From the NCBI RefSeq assembly GCF_019702925.1, contig NZ_AP024713.1, positions 1,178,001 through 1,242,000 of the forward strand: a stretch of DNA of 64,000 nt, in the 5' to 3' direction. A program made the translations under genes and the position numbers. Source of the DNA: Campylobacter sp. 19-13652. Its GTDB lineage: Bacteria; Campylobacterota; Campylobacteria; Campylobacterales; Campylobacteraceae. Below, piece after piece: positions 1 through 8,585 of the stretch. Below the pieces are notes generated by a model. It saw only the letters and a program-made list of their open reading frames with translations, was not told the DNA's origin and searched no databases. Position 1 is the first letter of the stretch. Every line of letters starts with the position of its first letter.

Positions 1-2
1 CC

Positions 3-50
3 ACGCCAGCCAGCGAAGCCTTGCTTAAAGCAATGCTAACTCGCGCCTAG
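3..50 (+). CDS. Possible 3' end of an upstream protein gene (partial)
   Basis: One plus-strand frame is open from the window edge to a TAG at 48-50 and ends in the residues TPASEALLKAMLTRA. The composition is like a helical protein C-terminus, and a gene ending here would be convergent with recG. Only 15 codons are visible, so the product cannot be named and the frame could be open by chance. Confidence 0.3.
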   Translation, partial: TPASEALLKAMLTRA

Positions 51-393
51 CTCTTTTTTGCGTTTAAAAGTCTAAATGCTAGGCAGATTAGGCGATAAAT
101 TTAAATATATTATTCAAGCTAGCTCCTTTTTTAAGCAGGATTTCATCACGACTAGCTTTAATTTTATTTAGTCCGCTCCAAATTTAAACCAATAATGCGA
201 AGTATCATGAGGCGATTTTCCAAAGAGGCTTTACTTTACTTGCGCTACTTTCATGGCTTGCACACATTAGATACGGTTGCAAGCAATTTTAAAACAAAGC
301 GTACTTATAATGCAAAGCATCGCTCGTATTAGCAAGACGCGAAATATGCAATCACAGCGCCTGCGGACTTGGGCGTAACGAGGCGAGCCTATA
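51..393. other. Intergenic stretch downstream of recG, no gene seen
   Basis: About 340 bases without a convincing reading frame. It is AT-rich near 70-130, then becomes a mosaic of short words such as GCGAAGTATCATGAGGCGA and TGCGGACTTGGGCG. Some of these faintly recall the dispersed intergenic repeat found elsewhere in the window, but they do not align well enough to be called a copy. Confidence 0.5.
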
Positions 394-2265
394 TTATTTA
401 AAAGAGGTAAGCCTATCCCTTGCTGCTTGCGTTATCTCCTCCTCATAATCATAAAATTTAAAAGTAGCGCCGTGCTGCGAAAATCCGCTTAAAATATCCC
501 CACTTTGGCGGTTTTTAAGATCCATCGCAGCTACTTTAAACCCATCAAGTGTAGTGCAAAACTCAACAAGCCTAGCAGGCGGAGTCTTAAGCTTAGTAAA
601 CAAAAAGCACCAGCCCACTCCGCCATTTCGCCCTACCCTACCGCGCAGCTGATGAAGCGTGGCTAGTCCCAGCCGCTCAGCCCCAACTATAACTATCGTA
701 CTAAGACGAGGCAAAGATATACCCACCTCAACCACAGTCGTGCTTAAAAGTATATCCCCACTCTGCCTAAACTCACGCAAGATACGCTCTTTCTCCCTAT
801 CTTTGCCGTGAGTAATAAAGACATTTTTAAAATTTGCTAGCCAAAACGCACTTGCCTCATCAAGACTTTGGTATTTTGAGGCTTCTGAAGTGTTTACAAG
901 TGGATATACGATGATAGTTTGTTTGCCTTGCGATATTTGGGATTTTATGTGAGTAATGAGCGAGCTAAAGCCAGATGGCTGCAAAATCTCCGTGATAATG
1001 TGCTTTTTAAATGGAATTTGTTTAAGAAAACTAAACTTAACCATAAAAGACTGTATGAGGCTTAGCGTGCGCGGAATCGGCGTAGCAGAAAACTGCACAA
1101 AATGAGGACTAAACTCACGACTTGAGGCTAGATTTGAAACAAGCTGGCGCTGAGCCGAGCCAAAACGGTGCTGCTCATCGACCATTACCAGTCTAGCCTC
1201 TGGTAGCTTCATATAAAGCAAAGCGTGGGTGCCGATTATTAAATTTGCATTTGGTGCTAGCGGCTTTTTAGTCTGAATCTCATCCGTCTCGTCTATATCA
1301 TCACCAAAGCCATCATCACGCACTCGCCCACCACCAAGCACGAGTCGTATAGACATAAACTCAGGCAGCAGTCTCTTTGCTTCATCGTAAAGCTGCTCAG
1401 CCAGGATTGAGGTAGGCGCCATTAGCACGGCTGTATCTGGGTATACGCTTAGGGCTGAGGCTAGGATTACTAACGTCTTGCCACTACCCACATCACCCAT
1501 TACCACACGCCTTGCAGCCTCAGGCTTAACTAAATCATTGCGCACATCACTAATAGCGGCTAGCTGGTCGGCAGTGGGGGTAAATGGCAGATTACCAAGC
1601 CAGCCTTTTATATCAAAAAGTGCTACGGGACTAGCTGGGACGGTTGTCTTTTTTGCGCTTAGTTTTTTAATATAGTTAAATATTTCTATAAATTTAAGCC
1701 TCTTAATTAGCTCGCTATCCTCACTCTCAAGCATAGCAATAGCCCAAACTCCGCGTTCACTAGCACTGTGAAAGCTAAGCAGTGCCTCAGCCTCATCAGC
1801 GTTTAACCCCTCTTTTAAAAGCGCATCACGGCTTACATACCTAGCCACCAAAGCCGCCAACTCGTCGCTTTTAAGCTCTGATTTATACCTTAAAATAATT
1901 GAGTTTATGTTTGTGATTATTCGTGGATTTGTCAGCTGATAGCTACCATAGACAAAGTGGCATTTACCGGATAGCACGAGCTCCTTATTTGCGCCAAAAG
2001 CCCCAAAATGCCACGGCTTTGCGTGAAAGATGACGACCTTTATCTCACATTCCCACTGCTCACACCAAGCAAGCGCTATCATCATGCCTCCACTTGCGCG
2101 ACGAGAGTGCTTCATTTTCACACTCACGCATACAGCGCCCTCTTTTGGGCTTTGCGTCAGCGTCGTATCATCCACGCTACTAGGCAGATAAAGCGCTAGA
2201 TCAAGCAGGCTAAACACGCCTATTTTGGCTAGTTTCGCGGCGTCTTGTTTGCTAAAAGCACTCAT
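394..2265 (-). CDS. recG: ATP-dependent DNA helicase RecG
   Basis: This superfamily 2 helicase remodels stalled replication forks and branch-migrates Holliday junctions. The Walker A motif is visible as GDVGSGKT near residue 260, the Walker B/DExH box as DEQHRFG, and helicase motif VI as HQLRGRVGRNGG near residue 540. At 623 residues it is shorter than the roughly 690-residue E. coli enzyme, because the N-terminal wedge domain is reduced, as is usual in Campylobacter. It lies 11 bases downstream of the M16-family gene on the same strand, so the two are probably co-transcribed. The same neighbours, with mqnC next, occur in C. jejuni (Cj0462-Cj0464). Confidence 0.95.
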   Translation of the reverse strand: MSAFSKQDAAKLAKIGVFSLLDLALYLPSSVDDTTLTQSPKEGAVCVSVKMKHSRRASGGMMIALAWCEQWECEIKVVIFHAKPWHFGAFGANKELVLSGKCHFVYGSYQLTNPRIITNINSIILRYKSELKSDELAALVARYVSRDALLKEGLNADEAEALLSFHSASERGVWAIAMLESEDSELIKRLKFIEIFNYIKKLSAKKTTVPASPVALFDIKGWLGNLPFTPTADQLAAISDVRNDLVKPEAARRVVMGDVGSGKTLVILASALSVYPDTAVLMAPTSILAEQLYDEAKRLLPEFMSIRLVLGGGRVRDDGFGDDIDETDEIQTKKPLAPNANLIIGTHALLYMKLPEARLVMVDEQHRFGSAQRQLVSNLASSREFSPHFVQFSATPIPRTLSLIQSFMVKFSFLKQIPFKKHIITEILQPSGFSSLITHIKSQISQGKQTIIVYPLVNTSEASKYQSLDEASAFWLANFKNVFITHGKDREKERILREFRQSGDILLSTTVVEVGISLPRLSTIVIVGAERLGLATLHQLRGRVGRNGGVGWCFLFTKLKTPPARLVEFCTTLDGFKVAAMDLKNRQSGDILSGFSQHGATFKFYDYEEEITQAARDRLTSFK

Positions 2266-2276
2266 AGAGCTCTAGT

Positions 2277-3518
2277 TTAGCCTTCGTTTTTTAATACAGC
2301 AAAGCTTAACTCATTTATCTCGCTATGGGATTTGATAAATTCATTTAGCTCATCAAGGCTAAGCGCGGCTATCCTCTCACGCTCTTTTAAAAACTCCCCA
2401 AGCCGTCCATACTCGTAAAACTCGCTATCAGCGACATTCGCCCTAGCAAAAAGTGTCTCAAGTGAGAGCGGAAGGCTACCTTGTAGGAATTTTTTCGCCT
2501 GAGATAGCTCGGATTGCTTTACGCCATGCTTGATAAATTTATCAAACTCATCTCGCACCACAGCTATAGCTTCCTTTGCGCTTTCATTTTTAGTCTGCAA
2601 ATATCCATACATGTACGAGGCTGATTTACCAATTACCGCCTTTGCGTACGCACTATATGCAAGCCCACGCTTTACTCGCACTTCCTCCATTATTCGGCTT
2701 CCAAAGCCACTCTCGCCAAGGATAAAACTAGCCACTCTGGCCTTGTATCGCTCCTCATTTTGCACATTAAACGCAGAGGCAAAATTTATATAAGCTTGCT
2801 CAGATTCTTTTAAACTTAAGCTCTCAAAAGGTACTTTTACAGGGCTAAAACGCCTTACTTCCCTGCTCTGCCCCACTGGCAAAACCTCTATTACCTGCGC
2901 TATTTTTGCCACGTCATTATCGCTTAAATCGCCGCCGCATACAACGTATAAATTCGCCAAATCAAGGTGCGAAGCTAAAAATCCTCGCACATCATCAAGG
3001 CTTAAATTTTTAAGGCTAGCCGCCGTACCTATGCTAGGATTTGCCAGCGCCGTACCAAAGAAAAACTGCTCAAAAAGCGCCGTACGAACGACATAGTCAT
3101 TGTCATTATCGTAGTTTGATATTTCGCCAAGGCTTAGGGCTTTACACTTGTCAAATTCGCTTTGGATTAGATTTGACTCACTAAGTACGAGCCTTAATTT
3201 TTCAAGTGCAAACTCATAATGCTCCTTTAGTGCGTCAAGCTCGATTACTAGCTTTTCTCTGCCCACACTTGCATTTATGCCGACTGCTTTGCGCTCACAT
3301 TCGCTGGCAAACAGGGACGATCCAAGGCTTAAGCATCCCTCATTTAGCATTTGTGCACTTAGTCTAGCTAATCCAGCTTTTGCCGCGCTTGCGCCGTCCT
3401 CATTTGCCCCAGCCCCACGCCAGCAAAGCCTAATAAAAGCCACGGGCAGGCTCTTTGAGCCTTCAAATACTACTGGTACGCTCACGCCATTTACGTTTAA
3501 GCTTAAAATTTTCGCCAT
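2277..3518 (-). CDS. M16-family peptidase-like protein without the HxxEH zinc motif
   Basis: The 413 residues have the two-lobed insulinase/M16 architecture, with the typical C-terminal half motif EEVRVKRGLAYSAYA near residue 280. In the N-terminal half, where active members carry HxxEH, the sequence reads GLARLSAQMLNEG, so the metal-binding His-His-Glu set is absent. It therefore resembles the non-catalytic subunit of paired M16 proteases rather than an active enzyme. No classical signal peptide is seen. The start codon ATG has AAAAGGG about five bases upstream. It is probably the equivalent of C. jejuni Cj0463. Function unknown; it could act as a chaperone or as the partner of an active M16 protein encoded elsewhere. 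Confidence 0.85.
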   Translation of the reverse strand: MAKILSLNVNGVSVPVVFEGSKSLPVAFIRLCWRGAGANEDGASAAKAGLARLSAQMLNEGCLSLGSSLFASECERKAVGINASVGREKLVIELDALKEHYEFALEKLRLVLSESNLIQSEFDKCKALSLGEISNYDNDNDYVVRTALFEQFFFGTALANPSIGTAASLKNLSLDDVRGFLASHLDLANLYVVCGGDLSDNDVAKIAQVIEVLPVGQSREVRRFSPVKVPFESLSLKESEQAYINFASAFNVQNEERYKARVASFILGESGFGSRIMEEVRVKRGLAYSAYAKAVIGKSASYMYGYLQTKNESAKEAIAVVRDEFDKFIKHGVKQSELSQAKKFLQGSLPLSLETLFARANVADSEFYEYGRLGEFLKERERIAALSLDELNEFIKSHSEINELSFAVLKNEG

Positions 3519-3911
3519 TTTTACCCTTTTAAATTTATTTTACCCTTTGGGCTTGTTTTTTATTTTGGTTTTTAAGTCAGCAACACCCAAATAATCAATG
3601 CTACAGCTTTTAAATTTACTCCCCAAAAGCTATCTAGCTTTAGTATATCATCAGCCAGGCTATCACGCAAAGCTAGTCGTAGCCTTTTAAGCTGTCACAA
3701 CGCAAACCGCCAAAGCCAGCAGATACACTCGCAATACTAATTGCAAAGCTCCTAGCCACGCCTAAAAACGACGCACAGCAACGCAAGCTCCCACAATACG
3801 CATTGCAAAGGCTCTTAGTAACGCCTGCTAGACGCACCCACAAAGCCCCCAGCCACTTTTGCTAGCAAATTTAAATTTACGCCACCCAGCCACACGCCAC
3901 ACAAGCCAAGC
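3519..3911. other. Intergenic gap between mqnC and the M16-like gene
   Basis: A gap of 393 bases with no plausible gene on either strand. It is C-rich and A-rich on the plus strand and contains an imperfect tandem duplication, listed separately. The promoter of the M16-recG pair should lie near its left end, but I see no clear -10 hexamer. Confidence 0.6.
3731..3854. repeat. Imperfect tandem repeat, two units of about 62 bases
   Basis: Unit one begins GCAATACTAATTGCAAAG at 3731 and unit two begins ACAATACGCATTGCAAAGG at 3793. Both continue with CTCnTAGnnACGCCT, then an ACG-rich stretch and a CAAnGCnCCC tail. Identity is moderate, about 70% by eye, with small indels, so this is an old duplication in non-coding DNA. 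Confidence 0.6.
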
Positions 3912-4955
3912 TTAAAACCGCCTTAAAATGTCATAGTTCGTATTTCGCTGGGCTGGTAGCTCGCCCACGTCGCGGATTAGCTCTATCATCTGCTCGCTAT
4001 TCATTCTATATTTTGCCCCAGCTGCGGCGACGACGTTTTCTTCCATCATCGTGCTACCTAGGTCATTTGCCCCAAAAAGCAACGCAAGCTGCCCCACGTA
4101 GCTACCCTGCGTCACCCAGCTGCTTTGGATATTTTTAAAGTTATCCAGATACAGCCGTGAGACTGCAAGCAGGCGGAGATAGCGGTTTGAGCTTTGCTTT
4201 TTTATCTCTGGATAAAGGCGCGCTAGCTCGGTGTTTGCCCCCTGAAAGCTCCACAAAATAAACGCCCTAAAGCCCCCAGTCTCATCCTGCAAAGCCCTGA
4301 TATGCTCCCAGTGCCGCACTATCTCCTCGTCCGTCTCAAGCGTGCCAAACATCATTGTCGCCGTCGTTTTCATCCCCACTTCGTGCGCCTCTTTATGTAT
4401 GCGTAGCCAGCCTGCGGTATCGACTTTCTTAGGCGCGATTAGCTCACGCACCCTGTCGCTTAGCACCTCCGCCCCAGCCCCTGGCATAGAGTACATCCCA
4501 GCCTGCTTTAGCCGCGCTAGGACTTCGCGAGTGGAGATTTTAGAAATGCGAGCTATGTAGTCTATCTCGACTGCTGAAAAGCCGTGTATGTCGATGCTTG
4601 GATAGTGTGTGGCGATAAATTTAACAAGCTCTTCATACCACTCGATTTTAAGCTTAGGATGCACGCCGCCTTGAAAGAGTATCTGCGTGCCGCCTATGGC
4701 GATTAGCTCTTCTATCTTTTTGCCGATCTCTTCATAGCTTAGGATATAGGCGTCCGCTTCCTTTGCGTGGCGGTAAAAGGCGCAAAATTTACAATCCACC
4801 CAGCACACGTTTGTGTAGTTTATGTTTCTGTCGATTATAAAAGTGGTGATTTTTTCGGGGTGTAGCTGTCTTTTTCGCTCGAGCGCCAGCCGCCCCAGCT
4901 CGTGAAGTGGAGCGTTTTTTATCAAATCTAAAGCTTCGTCATTGCTTAATCTCAT
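3912..4955 (-). CDS. mqnC: Cyclic dehypoxanthinyl futalosine synthase (menaquinone biosynthesis)
   Basis: This radical SAM enzyme cyclises dehypoxanthine futalosine in the futalosine route to menaquinone, the only quinone of most Campylobacterota. The cluster motif CX3CX2C is CWVDCKFC near residues 51-58, preceded by the family-typical NINYTNVC. Other family hallmarks are GGVHPKL and the YSMPGAGAEVLSDRVR segment near residue 155. The 347-residue length is normal. It stands alone behind a TATAAT-type promoter. MqnE, the paralogous radical SAM enzyme, is the main alternative, but the sequence and the neighbours (Cj0462 order) fit MqnC. The product serves the nearby Nap respiratory chain. Confidence 0.9.
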   Translation of the reverse strand: MRLSNDEALDLIKNAPLHELGRLALERKRQLHPEKITTFIIDRNINYTNVCWVDCKFCAFYRHAKEADAYILSYEEIGKKIEELIAIGGTQILFQGGVHPKLKIEWYEELVKFIATHYPSIDIHGFSAVEIDYIARISKISTREVLARLKQAGMYSMPGAGAEVLSDRVRELIAPKKVDTAGWLRIHKEAHEVGMKTTATMMFGTLETDEEIVRHWEHIRALQDETGGFRAFILWSFQGANTELARLYPEIKKQSSNRYLRLLAVSRLYLDNFKNIQSSWVTQGSYVGQLALLFGANDLGSTMMEENVVAAAGAKYRMNSEQMIELIRDVGELPAQRNTNYDILRRF

Positions 4956-4984
4956 AAATAAACCTTTTTAAATTTAAAGCCTAG

Positions 4985-4990
4985 ATTATA
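4985..4990 (-). promoter_or_regulatory. -10 hexamer upstream of mqnC
   Basis: Read on the minus strand the site is TATAAT, within AATGTATAATCTAGG, about 30 bases before the mqnC ATG. As usual in Campylobacter there is no good -35 hexamer, only AT-rich DNA upstream. Confidence 0.6.
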
Positions 4991-5018
4991 CATTAATTAG
5001 CTTTTGGTTTTTATTAAG

Positions 5019-5555
5019 CTAGCCTTGCGCCTTTTCTTGATCTTTTTCCCTCTCTTTAGCCCGCCTTATCGAGCCCTCTTTTTGGATATTTTTCTTTTGA
5101 GCTAAAAATATATGCTCCTCAAGCACAACAACCGAAAAAGTCCCCTCAAAGACCTTAATATCCTTTATCCGCCCTATTACTCTGACCTCACGCTTTCTTG
5201 ACTCGTCAAAGTGTGCACTCGCATCAAATTCTACCACGTCGCCTAGTTTTGCAGGTCCAAAGAGATTAATGCGCGAATTAATAGTGATCGCATAAGTCTC
5301 ATTTATAGCAGCAAGCGCTGCGTAATTTGCCGCACTTATCACAAAGCCAGAGTGTACAAGCCCCTCATTATCACACACCATCTCATCAGAGGTAAAAAGC
5401 TTCGTTCTTGCTCTATTTTTCTTTAGTTCTGTTACCACGCCGCTTAGCGCTATTTTTATATTTGGTGAGGTATTTAGCTCGTTGCGCAGGGGGTTTTCCT
5501 CCTCTGGCAAGACTATATTACTCTCCTCAAGCCCCTCGTAAATATCATCAGCCAT
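5019..5555 (-). CDS. Hotdog-fold thioesterase-like protein, Cj0977 family
   Basis: The protein has 178 residues. The central part, about residues 55-150, has the hotdog signature: GLVHSGFVISAANYAALAAIN forms the long central helix, followed by strands such as RINLFGPAKLGDVVEFDA. The C-terminal 25 residues are highly charged. The C. jejuni counterpart Cj0977 is a hotdog protein without a demonstrated thioesterase activity that is required for invasion and belongs to the flagellar regulon. Here, as in C. jejuni, it sits beside cmoB (9-base gap), so the assignment rests on fold and synteny. AAAGGAAAATA precedes the ATG as ribosome-binding site. The ligand is unknown; an acyl-CoA is likely. Confidence 0.75.
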   Translation of the reverse strand: MADDIYEGLEESNIVLPEEENPLRNELNTSPNIKIALSGVVTELKKNRARTKLFTSDEMVCDNEGLVHSGFVISAANYAALAAINETYAITINSRINLFGPAKLGDVVEFDASAHFDESRKREVRVIGRIKDIKVFEGTFSVVVLEEHIFLAQKKNIQKEGSIRRAKEREKDQEKAQG

Positions 5556-5564
5556 TATTTTCCT

Positions 5565-6455
5565 TTAAATTTTTACTCTGACATAAACGCGCTTTGGAGC
5601 AGGATAGCCCTCTATTGTTAGATTTGGGTTAACTGGATCTAAAAAATCATTCAAGCTCTGCCCCATTATCCACTCTGTTTTGCGCTGTTCGACATGGTCT
5701 GTTTGCGAAACTCCAAGCACTTCAAATTCTTTAAATTTAGCCCTCTCGCACCAGCCTCTAAGAGCACTAATACTGGGAATAAAATAGATATTTGGTATCT
5801 TTGAATAACTCCCCCTAGGACAAAGTGCTATCTCCTCATCACTATCAATAAACATCGTATCTATTATAGCCTCGCCACCTGCATTTAGGCTAGATTTTAG
5901 CTGCTTTAGCATACCGACCGGATCGCTTCTGTGATATATCACACCAAGGCAGAAAATAGTATCAAATTTATGCTCATAAAATGGCAAATGCTCCACACCA
6001 AGCATCTCATATTCCATGCCGCTTTTCATAAAATGATCAATAAATTTAAACTGCATAAAGGTACGTACGCTAGGGTCAAAGCCAACTATGCGCGCTGGCA
6101 AAAAAGGCAGCATCCTATACATATAATAGCCGTTGTTACACCCCACATCAGCGACTGTTTTACCATTTAAATTTAAATGCGGCGCAAGCAGATTAAACTT
6201 AATAAAGCTCTGCCACTCGCTGTCTATTAAAAGCTCGCCCAGCCTAAAAGGCCCCTTGCGCCACGGCATTAGCTGCTTTGCTAGGCTTTTTACCTGCTCT
6301 TTAAAGCTAAAATCCGCACTAAAATTCGCGCTTATCACATCACCATAGCTAGTCTCACACTCTACATTTTTAAGCGCCTTAATCTTTGCTAAAAGGCTTG
6401 AGTTTGCTGGTGTATTTAGAATTCTTTGCGCCTCATTTCTAGCCTGTTCTATCAT
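5565..6455 (-). CDS. cmoB: tRNA U34 carboxymethyltransferase CmoB
   Basis: CmoB transfers a carboxymethyl group from carboxy-S-adenosylmethionine to 5-hydroxyuridine 34 of tRNAs, giving cmo5U and wider wobble decoding. The class I methyltransferase glycine motif is ADVGCNNGYY, followed by FDPS and the typical IFCLGVIYHRSDP segment. The family-typical N-terminal helix motif PWRKGPF is also present. I place the start at the ATG at 6455, giving 296 residues, close to the C. jejuni length. A GTG at 6488 would add 11 residues and overlap the lipoprotein gene, and it lacks a ribosome-binding site. The partner enzyme gene cmoA lies 4 kb away on the same strand. Confidence 0.92.
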   Translation of the reverse strand: MIEQARNEAQRILNTPANSSLLAKIKALKNVECETSYGDVISANFSADFSFKEQVKSLAKQLMPWRKGPFRLGELLIDSEWQSFIKFNLLAPHLNLNGKTVADVGCNNGYYMYRMLPFLPARIVGFDPSVRTFMQFKFIDHFMKSGMEYEMLGVEHLPFYEHKFDTIFCLGVIYHRSDPVGMLKQLKSSLNAGGEAIIDTMFIDSDEEIALCPRGSYSKIPNIYFIPSISALRGWCERAKFKEFEVLGVSQTDHVEQRKTEWIMGQSLNDFLDPVNPNLTIEGYPAPKRVYVRVKI

Positions 6456-6457
6456 AG

Positions 6458-6634
6458 CTAGTTCCAGTCTATAATGTTGTGATCGCACTTTTTTTGGTAC
6501 GTGCCTGTGGCGTCATAATACTCCTTACAATCATTATAATACTGCGTCGAGACGCCACGCTCGTTTAAATAAACGCAACCAGAAAAGAAAAAAAGCGCAA
6601 AAATCACGCCAAAGCCTAAGCGCAAACAGTTCAC
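6458..6634 (-). CDS. Small lipoprotein, Cj0978c-like (58 residues, GTG start)
   Basis: A GTG at 6634 opens a 58-residue frame. It begins MNCLRLGFGVIFALFFFSGC, a basic start and hydrophobic core ending in a lipobox (SGC) at Cys20. The short mature part is rich in Tyr and Cys and includes NERGVSTQYYNDCKEYYD and a third Cys near residue 50. The start codon overlaps the stop of the upstream peptidase as GTGA, which implies translational coupling. The stop lies two bases before the cmoB ATG. A small lipoprotein occupies the same place in C. jejuni (Cj0978c), which supports the call. Lipidation is inferred from the lipobox; the function is unknown. Confidence 0.85.
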   Translation of the reverse strand: MNCLRLGFGVIFALFFFSGCVYLNERGVSTQYYNDCKEYYDATGTYQKKCDHNIIDWN

Positions 6635-7908
6635 TGATACGCCCTTACTATCTCGCGTAGCACACTTTCTATGCGATCCACGCTAGCTAGCTCGCAACGT
6701 TCGCTAACTGAGTGCGGAGAGTAAATATTTGGGCCTATTGAGCAGGCCTCTTTTATGCCGCTTTGTGTATCTTTGATAACCCCAGCCTCAAGCCCAGCAT
6801 GTACGGCGGCGATTTTGGCATTTTTATTAAAGCCCTGTAGATATTTTAGCACATCTGCACTAAAGCTGCCTACTTCTGGCTTCCACGGCACACTTCTATC
6901 CTTGCTAGTTGTGTTAAATCCAAGAGCGTGCGCTAAGCTAACCGTCTCAAACTCAAGCCTATGAAGTCCCTCCCAGCTCATAGAACGAGCAAAAAACTCA
7001 AGCTCCACAACGCCATTTTCTTGCTTGATTAAAGATAAATTTATGCTATCAATAGGCATTTTAAGATCCACGTCAAAGCTTCTGACGCCTTGGGCAAATG
7101 AATTTATTAAAGCCAGTATCTGCGCGCTATATTCTAGGCTTTTATACTCTGCCTCAAGTTTTTTTACGCTTACGTTTTCGCACTTTTTTGGCGCTGTTTT
7201 AAATATCGCCACAGCGCGAGCTGCAACTGGTATGGAGTTGCTTCGCTCGCCACCATTTATCTCGCATAAAACGCCGTCATTTTTAGCCACAAACTCGCCC
7301 AGTACCTTTATTGCGTTTGGGATATTTTTATGTATGTCTATACCAGAATGCCCCCCAGCTAAGCCAGAGACAACGACCTCATAACACTCGCCCTTTACGC
7401 CATTTACAAATCTTGCAGGAACACTGGCAAAGACATTTACACCGCCAGCACAGCCTACTATTACCTCATCATCGCTTTCGCTGTCTAAATTTAAAAGATA
7501 GCTAGATTTTAACTCGCCTTTAAAGCCATTTGCACCGATAAGCCCAACCTCCTCATCGTTTGTAAAAAGACACTCAAGGTTGTCAAACTCGCTAAGCATT
7601 TGCATCATCATAGCTACGCCCATGCCGTTATCTGCGCCCAGGCTTGAGTTTTTTGCACGCAAAAAGCCATCATCGCTAAAAACAAGCTCTAAATTTGGAG
7701 CATCACCTATACAAACCATATCATAATGACTTTGCAAGCAAAGCTTTGGACTACCCTTTATAGCGTGGATATTTCCTAGCTCATCAACACCAATCTCGCA
7801 GCCTTTATCACGGCAAAAATCGACTAAAAAATCCCTCAATCTAGCAGTATCAAAACTGCAGTGCGGAATGCTAGCTATGCGCTTAAAATGCTCAATACTT
7901 GCGCTCAT
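6631..7908 (-). CDS. pepD: Aminoacyl-histidine dipeptidase (Xaa-His dipeptidase, M20 family)
   Basis: This cytosolic M20 zinc peptidase cleaves dipeptides. Metal and catalytic motifs are LQSHYDMV (first zinc His and the Asp two residues on), SLGADNGMG (bridging Asp), TNDEEVGLIGA (catalytic Glu-Glu pair) and a C-terminal PHSVSER with a zinc His. A lid domain is inserted between about residues 190 and 380. I use the ATG at 7908, which has AAGGAA eight bases upstream; a frame start at 7926 would add six residues without such a site. It is the first gene of an operon with the small lipoprotein, cmoB and the hotdog gene, matching Cj0980-Cj0976. Confidence 0.9.
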   Translation of the reverse strand: MSASIEHFKRIASIPHCSFDTARLRDFLVDFCRDKGCEIGVDELGNIHAIKGSPKLCLQSHYDMVCIGDAPNLELVFSDDGFLRAKNSSLGADNGMGVAMMMQMLSEFDNLECLFTNDEEVGLIGANGFKGELKSSYLLNLDSESDDEVIVGCAGGVNVFASVPARFVNGVKGECYEVVVSGLAGGHSGIDIHKNIPNAIKVLGEFVAKNDGVLCEINGGERSNSIPVAARAVAIFKTAPKKCENVSVKKLEAEYKSLEYSAQILALINSFAQGVRSFDVDLKMPIDSINLSLIKQENGVVELEFFARSMSWEGLHRLEFETVSLAHALGFNTTSKDRSVPWKPEVGSFSADVLKYLQGFNKNAKIAAVHAGLEAGVIKDTQSGIKEACSIGPNIYSPHSVSERCELASVDRIESVLREIVRAYQ

Positions 7909-7990
7909 AATAAATTCCTTAAGCATGATTTAGTCTTGATTTTACAATTAATAGAATAAATTTTTAATAAATTAAGAATAAAAGCTATGA

Positions 7991-7996
7991 TATAAT
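7991..7996 (+). promoter_or_regulatory. Extended -10 promoter upstream of cheB
   Basis: GCTATGATATAATC contains TGn plus TATAAT, 28 bases before the cheB ATG, with AT-rich DNA upstream in place of a -35. An AAGGA ribosome-binding site follows at about 8013. This fits vegetative sigma70-type transcription; I see no sigma28 or sigma54 signature here. Confidence 0.65.
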
Positions 7997-8024
7997 CTTT
8001 TTTATATTTTCATAAGGATACTTA

Positions 8025-8585
8025 ATGCAAAAGCTTGTGCTAATAGGCGCTTCTACAGGGGGACCTGGACACATAAAAAAGCTACTTCACGATATAAAAA
8101 TAGGGAGCAATACAATCCTAATCGCTCAGCATATGAATAAGCTTTTCTTACCCTCATTTGCCTCACAGCTTGAAAGAGAAACTGGCGTAACAAGCGAGCT
8201 TTTAAGTCAAAGAAGCCTGCTAAAGAGTGGCTGCATATATGTGTGTGATCAAAACTTCGAGCTAACAGACGCCCTACCTCTAAGCGCAAAGCCATCAGAA
8301 GCGGTTACGACATATTCACCAAACGTGGATCTGCTTTTTCACTCTGGTGTTAAAATTTTAAAAAATATTAAAACAATGGCGATACTTCTAACTGGCATAG
8401 GAGATGATGGTGCTAAAGGGCTAAATGAACTACAAAAAGCTGGCGCTAAATGCCTAGCAGAAAGCGAGGAAAGCGCAATCGTCTACGGCATGCCAAAGCG
8501 TGCACTTGAGCTAAATCCAAACATAAAATCATTAAGTCTTATGTCCATAAAAAAAGAATTAGAGGAGTTTTTAAATGTTTTTTAA
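8025..8585 (+). CDS. cheB: Chemotaxis protein-glutamate methylesterase CheB, catalytic domain only
   Basis: CheB removes methyl groups from (or deamidates) chemoreceptor glutamates during adaptation. The catalytic triad is visible as Ser10 in GASTGGPG, His36 in AQHM and the Asp of LTGIGDDGAKG near 128. The protein has only 186 residues because there is no N-terminal receiver domain, which is the known Campylobacter arrangement (Cj0924c), so CheA-dependent phosphorylation cannot control it in the E. coli way. cheR starts 11 bases before the cheB stop, which implies translational coupling. Compared with C. jejuni, the pair lies between the pepD and cjaB homologues, where C. jejuni has nothing. 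Confidence 0.95.
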   Translation: MQKLVLIGASTGGPGHIKKLLHDIKIGSNTILIAQHMNKLFLPSFASQLERETGVTSELLSQRSLLKSGCIYVCDQNFELTDALPLSAKPSEAVTTYSPNVDLLFHSGVKILKNIKTMAILLTGIGDDGAKGLNELQKAGAKCLAESEESAIVYGMPKRALELNPNIKSLSLMSIKKELEEFLNVF

